The notes beneath the pieces are model-generated. The model searched no databases. It saw only the letters and a program-made list of their open reading frames with translations, and had not been told where the DNA came from. 64,000 nt of DNA from the NCBI GenBank assembly GCA_937876205.1, contig CALEII010000003.1, positions 1 to 64,000 on the forward strand, in the 5' to 3' direction. Position 1 is the first letter of the stretch; every line of letters starts with the position of its first letter. Positions 60,044 to 64,000 of this stretch are shown piece after piece. The position numbers were made by a program, and so were the translations under genes. Source of the stretch: an uncultured Clostridia bacterium (GTDB lineage: Bacteria; Bacillota; Clostridia; Oscillospirales; Acutalibacteraceae).

Positions 60044-63000
60044 TTATTCTTTGTTGCCGTTAAACAGACCGTCAAAGAAAGCCTTGAGCTTTGCAAAGAA
60101 CTGTTTGATGAGCTCAATAAGTCTTGCAAAACCGCTGAGTGTGGGATTCTTTTCCTCACCCGCACTGAGAAGTGCACTCAGTCTGTCCTTTGTAAGGTCG
60201 CCGTCACTTATACCTTCAAAGAATTCTGTAATGCTGAAATCAACATTACCGAATCTTGTACCGAGTTCACCGGCGATGGGAACAAGGAGCTTGTATACGG
60301 TGTAAATGAAGGAAAGAATGTAGTCAGGAACATCTGCTTCATTTGCTTCAACATTAAGATATGTGAAGATTTCAAGAAGGAGTTCGTCACTGCCCTCTTC
60401 ATCATCAAGCTGACAGAAGCCGATAAGGAAGTTTGCAATATTTACTGCATTATCCATAAAGAACAGCGTATCAGTTACAATTCTGAAGATAAGAGTGATA
60501 AGGTCTGCACCGCCTGCAGCATTCAGGTAAACATATTCTGCACCTGAAACTGACATCTTCTTGATGACAGTACCTGCGCAAAGTGTTGAGAAGTCAATGT
60601 AAGGAAGCGCAATGTTGAGAGTACCTACAGCATAAACCTCTTCAGTTACTGTCTGCATCTCAAATGTACCGATTACGTTGCCTTCTTCATCAAGCTGCTC
60701 GTTACCGTCAGCATCAAGAGTGGGAACAAAGACTTCCTTCTCTACTTCCTGAGTACCGAGGACGATATTCTTGTTTTCGATATCAAATGAAAGAGTATCG
60801 CCAAGAAGACCCTCAAGGAGCTGATTTACAAGCTGGTTGAAGTCGAAGTCAAGAGGCACTGAAAGGTTGAGCTGCATACCGCCTACATTCAGGTTAGAAA
60901 GAAGTGAGTTGACAAGCGGATAAGCATCAAATACGGGAGCAAGAATGTCAAGAAGAACATATACGAAGTGAACAAGGTTGTTCAGAACGTCATTCAGACC
61001 ACCGAGTGAGATGAAGAACAGAAGGTTTGGAAGAAGGTTAAGAACAACTTCTACGGGATTTGCAATTACCTTTTCAATAAAGCCGATAAGAGGCTTGACT
61101 GTGTAGTAAATTGTATCGCAGTTTTCTGCAAGATCAGATTCACCGTTGAAAATCTTTGAATAGTACTGTTTGAAGTCTACAAGACCATCATTAGCACCGA
61201 GAGTTTCCATAAGAGGAATCCAAGAATAGTAGAAAGCTTCATAACCGGGAATTGTAATAAGGTTAAGAACGCTGAGGTCTTCACCTGCAAAGAGGAATTT
61301 GAAAAGAATTGCGAAGGGTGAAGCAATAGCTGAAAGAGCTCTGAGGAAGATCTCAGGATTTGAATACTGCTTTGTTATCTCAGGATTATTATAACCCCAG
61401 TCAAATGCATAAAGCTTAGCATCTTCACCTGTTTCTTCATCAACACCTATCTTATAGAATGTATTGTCTGTGTACTTGGCTGATTCAACTGCAAGAGCCT
61501 TGTACTCTCTGTATTCATCATAATCCTGTCTTGCCTTAGCAGCATTTGCATCAGATTCATACTTGGCTGTTATTGCATTTTCAGTAATAAGCTTATTATA
61601 TATAGATGTAATGGGAGCTTCGTTGCCGTCTGCATCAACAATCACACCGTTCTTCTTAGCTGCATTACCGAACTCATAAACAAGTGCATTTGCAAGGTAT
61701 TCTTTAGACATATCAACATCAAGTGCAGCATCAAGAATACCGGGAAGGTCAATAGAACCGCCGAGATTGCCGAGCATACCGTAAAGTGCGCTTGCAATTG
61801 TTGAAAGCATATCGTTTGTAAAGAGGAGATCGCCTATGAAGCCTTCAAGGAATTCACCGAGAGTGCTCATATTTTCAAGCTTGAGCATCTTGAATACATT
61901 ATCAACAATCTCATCAAGATTATCAACTATGTATGATGCCTTTTCCTTTGTCCAATGCTCTGAATACAGTGTTGTTGTACCGTAGTTATAGTCATTGTAT
62001 TCTTCTGCATAGCCAAAGATTTCAGCTGTGTGATAATCAACGGGTTCGGGTTTGTATGAGTATTCATCACCGTCAACAACCACACCCTGAAGAACCTTAT
62101 AGATTGAACCGAATTCATTCTTATAGAACAATTCGTAAAGAGCTGCGATAGCACCGTCTGGACTGAGAGTAATATTATCAATAATATCCTGAAGTCTGAG
62201 ACCTGCGAAGAGATCCTTTGTCAGTGTTTCACCGCCGAGACCGAAAGCATCAAGAAGCGTATAGTCACTTGAGAAATCCTGCATCATGGGATCATATGAT
62301 CTGTACATAACGCCGGAGAAGAGATAACGGAAGAGGAAAAGAAGGACAAGACCTTCGGTCTCCATACCCTTGACCTGAACGTCAATGTATTTTCTCTGAT
62401 ATGCAGCCCAAGTCTCACTCTGACCTTCTCTGTTTGTCATAGAGAATGCTTTGTATCTGCCCGAGCTTGTTGTTGTAAGAGTACCTACAGCCTGAAGCTT
62501 GTAGTCCATAATGGGTGGCAGACTTGCAGACTCCTGTTTGTTTACAATACTCTGATGATGACTGTATTCACCGGCTTCGCGGATTTCAGCAGGAATCATA
62601 CTTTCATAACGAACCTTATATGTCATTGAGTCGCCTGTTACCTCGTCAACAACAACTGTGTATTCGTAATATTCCTGAACGGGAGTATTGTACTCTTCTG
62701 CTGTTGCAGTCTCACTGTTATGCTCTGTAACAACATTGCCTGCTGCATTTGCCCAACCCACATCATTACGGATAACATACTGAGTATAGTTGCCTTCTTC
62801 ATCAATACCCTTGATAAGAGTCGTGAATTCGAAGTTTGAATAAATATTCATAGCGCCAGTTGCACTGACATATGCTTCGGTTACCGGTATGTTATGAACA
62901 TCAGGATTATAGCCGCCCATACCGGGTCTGTAGACCATTGTATCGCCTTCTGCATAATAACCGACAACAGGTATGCCTGTATCAACACTGAAACCGATAA

Positions 63001-64000
63001 GGTTAAGAATACCCTGAAGTGAGTCAAGGAATGCAAGTGTATCACTACCGAGAAGGTCACCGAGAACAAGGTCATAAACAGAACCGAAATCGGCACCGAA
63101 TTTAAGACCGATGGGAATGGTAACTGCATTTACAGAAGAAAGAACAGCACCTGATGTAAGATAATATGAAACGTTGGGAAGAAGGTTGAGGATTGTACCG
63201 ATGGGGTCATCAAGAACAACGTCTTCTACCCAGTTAAGAAGAGGAGTAAGAAGACCCTGGTTAAGGAAGTTCTCAATAGTCGTCTTATTTCTGCTTGCAT
63301 CCGAATTGATTGAGTTTGCAAGACTTTCAAAGGTTTTACCGTCTACCAGTCCGGGAATACCGAGAGTCTCAAGCAAGGGAAGAAGCACGTCATTATAAAG
63401 AGCCATATCCCTGAGGATAAGAATAAGGTCAAATGCCAGCTGACCAACCTTCAGGTCAGCTCTCTGATTACCGAGAATAACACCGAGAAGAGGAGCAAGA
63501 GGAGCAAGAATAGCACAAAGTGCATTCTGGAAACGCTCACGGTCACCGTTGATATCCCATACAAGAAGGTCTGTATCAACATTACCCCAACGGTTCAGAT
63601 GATATTTGTCACCCTCAACACCGATTGTATAATAGCCTGTTGTTACATACCAACCGTTACCGGATCTGTCTTTGGTACCGCCCTCGGCAGCCTTGAGCAT
63701 ATCGTGATTCTTTGTCATACTCTTGAAGTAATCGTTATTGTTGTAACCGTATTTATTCCATACGAAAGCAACACCGGCGGGAGTAAGACCTATACCTGCC
63801 TGACCGACAAGAACACCGTAGATAAGACCGAGCCAGCCTTCATCGTTTTCAACAATCCATTCAACAACGGGAACAAGAATATCTGCAAGGTCTGAAAGAA
63901 TACCGTTGATAAGGTCATCTGTAAGATTCTCGTCAAGCAGATTACATACCATAGGATAAAGCAAGCCGAGAAGCATATTGATGATGTTATCATTATAAAG
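60044..64000 (-). CDS. Giant repetitive surface protein, C-terminal part
   Basis: The frame stays open to the window edge, so more than 1315 residues are seen and the N-terminus is missing. The first Met in the window (63976) is not likely to be the true start, because no signal peptide follows. The protein is rich in long amphipathic helices and carries internal duplication. PLLETLGIPGLVDGKTFESL and PLMETLGANDGLVDFKQY are followed in both copies by a segment ending in NLLPN, and similar AILAPLAPLL and IASPFAILFKFL blocks precede them. The C-terminus is an amphipathic tail (LIKQFFAKLKAFFDGLFNGN). No catalytic motif, LPXTG or dockerin is recognised. A large helical cell-surface protein is the best description. 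Confidence 0.7.
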   Translation of the reverse strand, partial: LYNDNIINMLLGLLYPMVCNLLDENLTDDLINGILSDLADILVPVVEWIVENDEGWLGLIYGVLVGQAGIGLTPAGVAFVWNKYGYNNNDYFKSMTKNHDMLKAAEGGTKDRSGNGWYVTTGYYTIGVEGDKYHLNRWGNVDTDLLVWDINGDRERFQNALCAILAPLAPLLGVILGNQRADLKVGQLAFDLILILRDMALYNDVLLPLLETLGIPGLVDGKTFESLANSINSDASRNKTTIENFLNQGLLTPLLNWVEDVVLDDPIGTILNLLPNVSYYLTSGAVLSSVNAVTIPIGLKFGADFGSVYDLVLGDLLGSDTLAFLDSLQGILNLIGFSVDTGIPVVGYYAEGDTMVYRPGMGGYNPDVHNIPVTEAYVSATGAMNIYSNFEFTTLIKGIDEEGNYTQYVIRNDVGWANAAGNVVTEHNSETATAEEYNTPVQEYYEYTVVVDEVTGDSMTYKVRYESMIPAEIREAGEYSHHQSIVNKQESASLPPIMDYKLQAVGTLTTTSSGRYKAFSMTNREGQSETWAAYQRKYIDVQVKGMETEGLVLLFLFRYLFSGVMYRSYDPMMQDFSSDYTLLDAFGLGGETLTKDLFAGLRLQDIIDNITLSPDGAIAALYELFYKNEFGSIYKVLQGVVVDGDEYSYKPEPVDYHTAEIFGYAEEYNDYNYGTTTLYSEHWTKEKASYIVDNLDEIVDNVFKMLKLENMSTLGEFLEGFIGDLLFTNDMLSTIASALYGMLGNLGGSIDLPGILDAALDVDMSKEYLANALVYEFGNAAKKNGVIVDADGNEAPITSIYNKLITENAITAKYESDANAAKARQDYDEYREYKALAVESAKYTDNTFYKIGVDEETGEDAKLYAFDWGYNNPEITKQYSNPEIFLRALSAIASPFAILFKFLFAGEDLSVLNLITIPGYEAFYYSWIPLMETLGANDGLVDFKQYYSKIFNGESDLAENCDTIYYTVKPLIGFIEKVIANPVEVVLNLLPNLLFFISLGGLNDVLNNLVHFVYVLLDILAPVFDAYPLVNSLLSNLNVGGMQLNLSVPLDFDFNQLVNQLLEGLLGDTLSFDIENKNIVLGTQEVEKEVFVPTLDADGNEQLDEEGNVIGTFEMQTVTEEVYAVGTLNIALPYIDFSTLCAGTVIKKMSVSGAEYVYLNAAGGADLITLIFRIVTDTLFFMDNAVNIANFLIGFCQLDDEEGSDELLLEIFTYLNVEANEADVPDYILSFIYTVYKLLVPIAGELGTRFGNVDFSITEFFEGISDGDLTKDRLSALLSAGEEKNPTLSGFARLIELIKQFFAKLKAFFDGLFNGNKE

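Noticed and set aside
63976..63978. The first Met of the giant protein as its real start
   Set aside because: The frame is open to the window edge, there is no signal peptide or ribosome site at this Met, and surface proteins of this kind need a signal.

Overview
The window looks like a chromosomal segment of a gut-type anaerobic Clostridia, most likely Oscillospiraceae/Ruminococcaceae. The GC content is moderate to low by eye. Promoters are strong sigma-A type (several exact or near-exact TTGACA-N17-TATAAT), ribosome binding sites are GGAGG-like, and rho-independent terminators are abundant. Three secreted proteins carry type I dockerin modules, and there are many glycoside hydrolases, GPH sugar symporters, oxygen-sensitive radical SAM enzymes and an iron-dependent alcohol dehydrogenase under a Rex-like operator. 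No rRNA, tRNA, phage, IS element or CRISPR array was recognised.

Layout. Positions 1-4041: a GH2 glycosidase (cut by the window edge) and a GPH symporter, divergent from an AraC regulator. Positions 4066-8280: an operon for a membrane-anchored probable beta-propeller protein, a secreted lipase-like hydrolase and an aldo/keto reductase, divergent from a GH25 lysozyme. Positions 9354-12749: a TetR regulator and a large surface protein. Positions 12890-14269: a monocistronic Fe-alcohol dehydrogenase with its own promoter, Rex-like operator and terminator.

Positions 14347-24872 are the most unusual part. A tightly packed operon encodes five paralogous B12-type radical SAM proteins (three of one subtype, two of another) and a GT2-like glycosyltransferase, driven by a perfect consensus promoter. 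Directly upstream is a previously uncalled 44-residue hydrophobic/amphipathic peptide gene with its own near-consensus promoter, a strong Shine-Dalgarno and a terminator. It is a candidate peptide substrate (RiPP-like precursor) or a co-localised membrane-active peptide.

Positions 24908-30271: a six-gene, end-overlapping operon joining a GPH symporter, a metallophosphoesterase and a PI-PLC-like enzyme to an extracytoplasmic thiol-redox module (TlpA-like lipoprotein, CXXC micro-protein, NapH-like ferredoxin). Positions 30397-32087: a DEDDh exonuclease and a WYL regulator. Positions 32092-39777: a DUF2207-like protein, a zinc-ribbon membrane protein, a GNAT-GH78 fusion and a LacZ-type GH2 enzyme. 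Positions 39845-46611 (plus strand): a 23S rRNA uracil methyltransferase, a dockerin-fused DD-carboxypeptidase, a GH36 alpha-galactosidase, two glycosyltransferases and a lipoprotein, ended by a strong terminator. A dense array of interlocking inverted repeats follows (46621-46790).

Positions 46813-50448: a catabolic operon of a Gfo/Idh/MocA dehydrogenase and three AP-endonuclease-2-like sugar isomerase/epimerases. Positions 50551-54784: a dockerin protein with CxxC repeats leading a housekeeping operon (TrmN6-like, small protein, RsmI, membrane protein). Positions 54846-57378: an RluA-type pseudouridine synthase, a zinc-ribbon protein, cysteine synthase and a CBS protein. Positions 57430-64000: a C39/papain-like plus SH3 plus dockerin secreted protein, and the C-terminal part of a giant repetitive surface protein that runs off the window.
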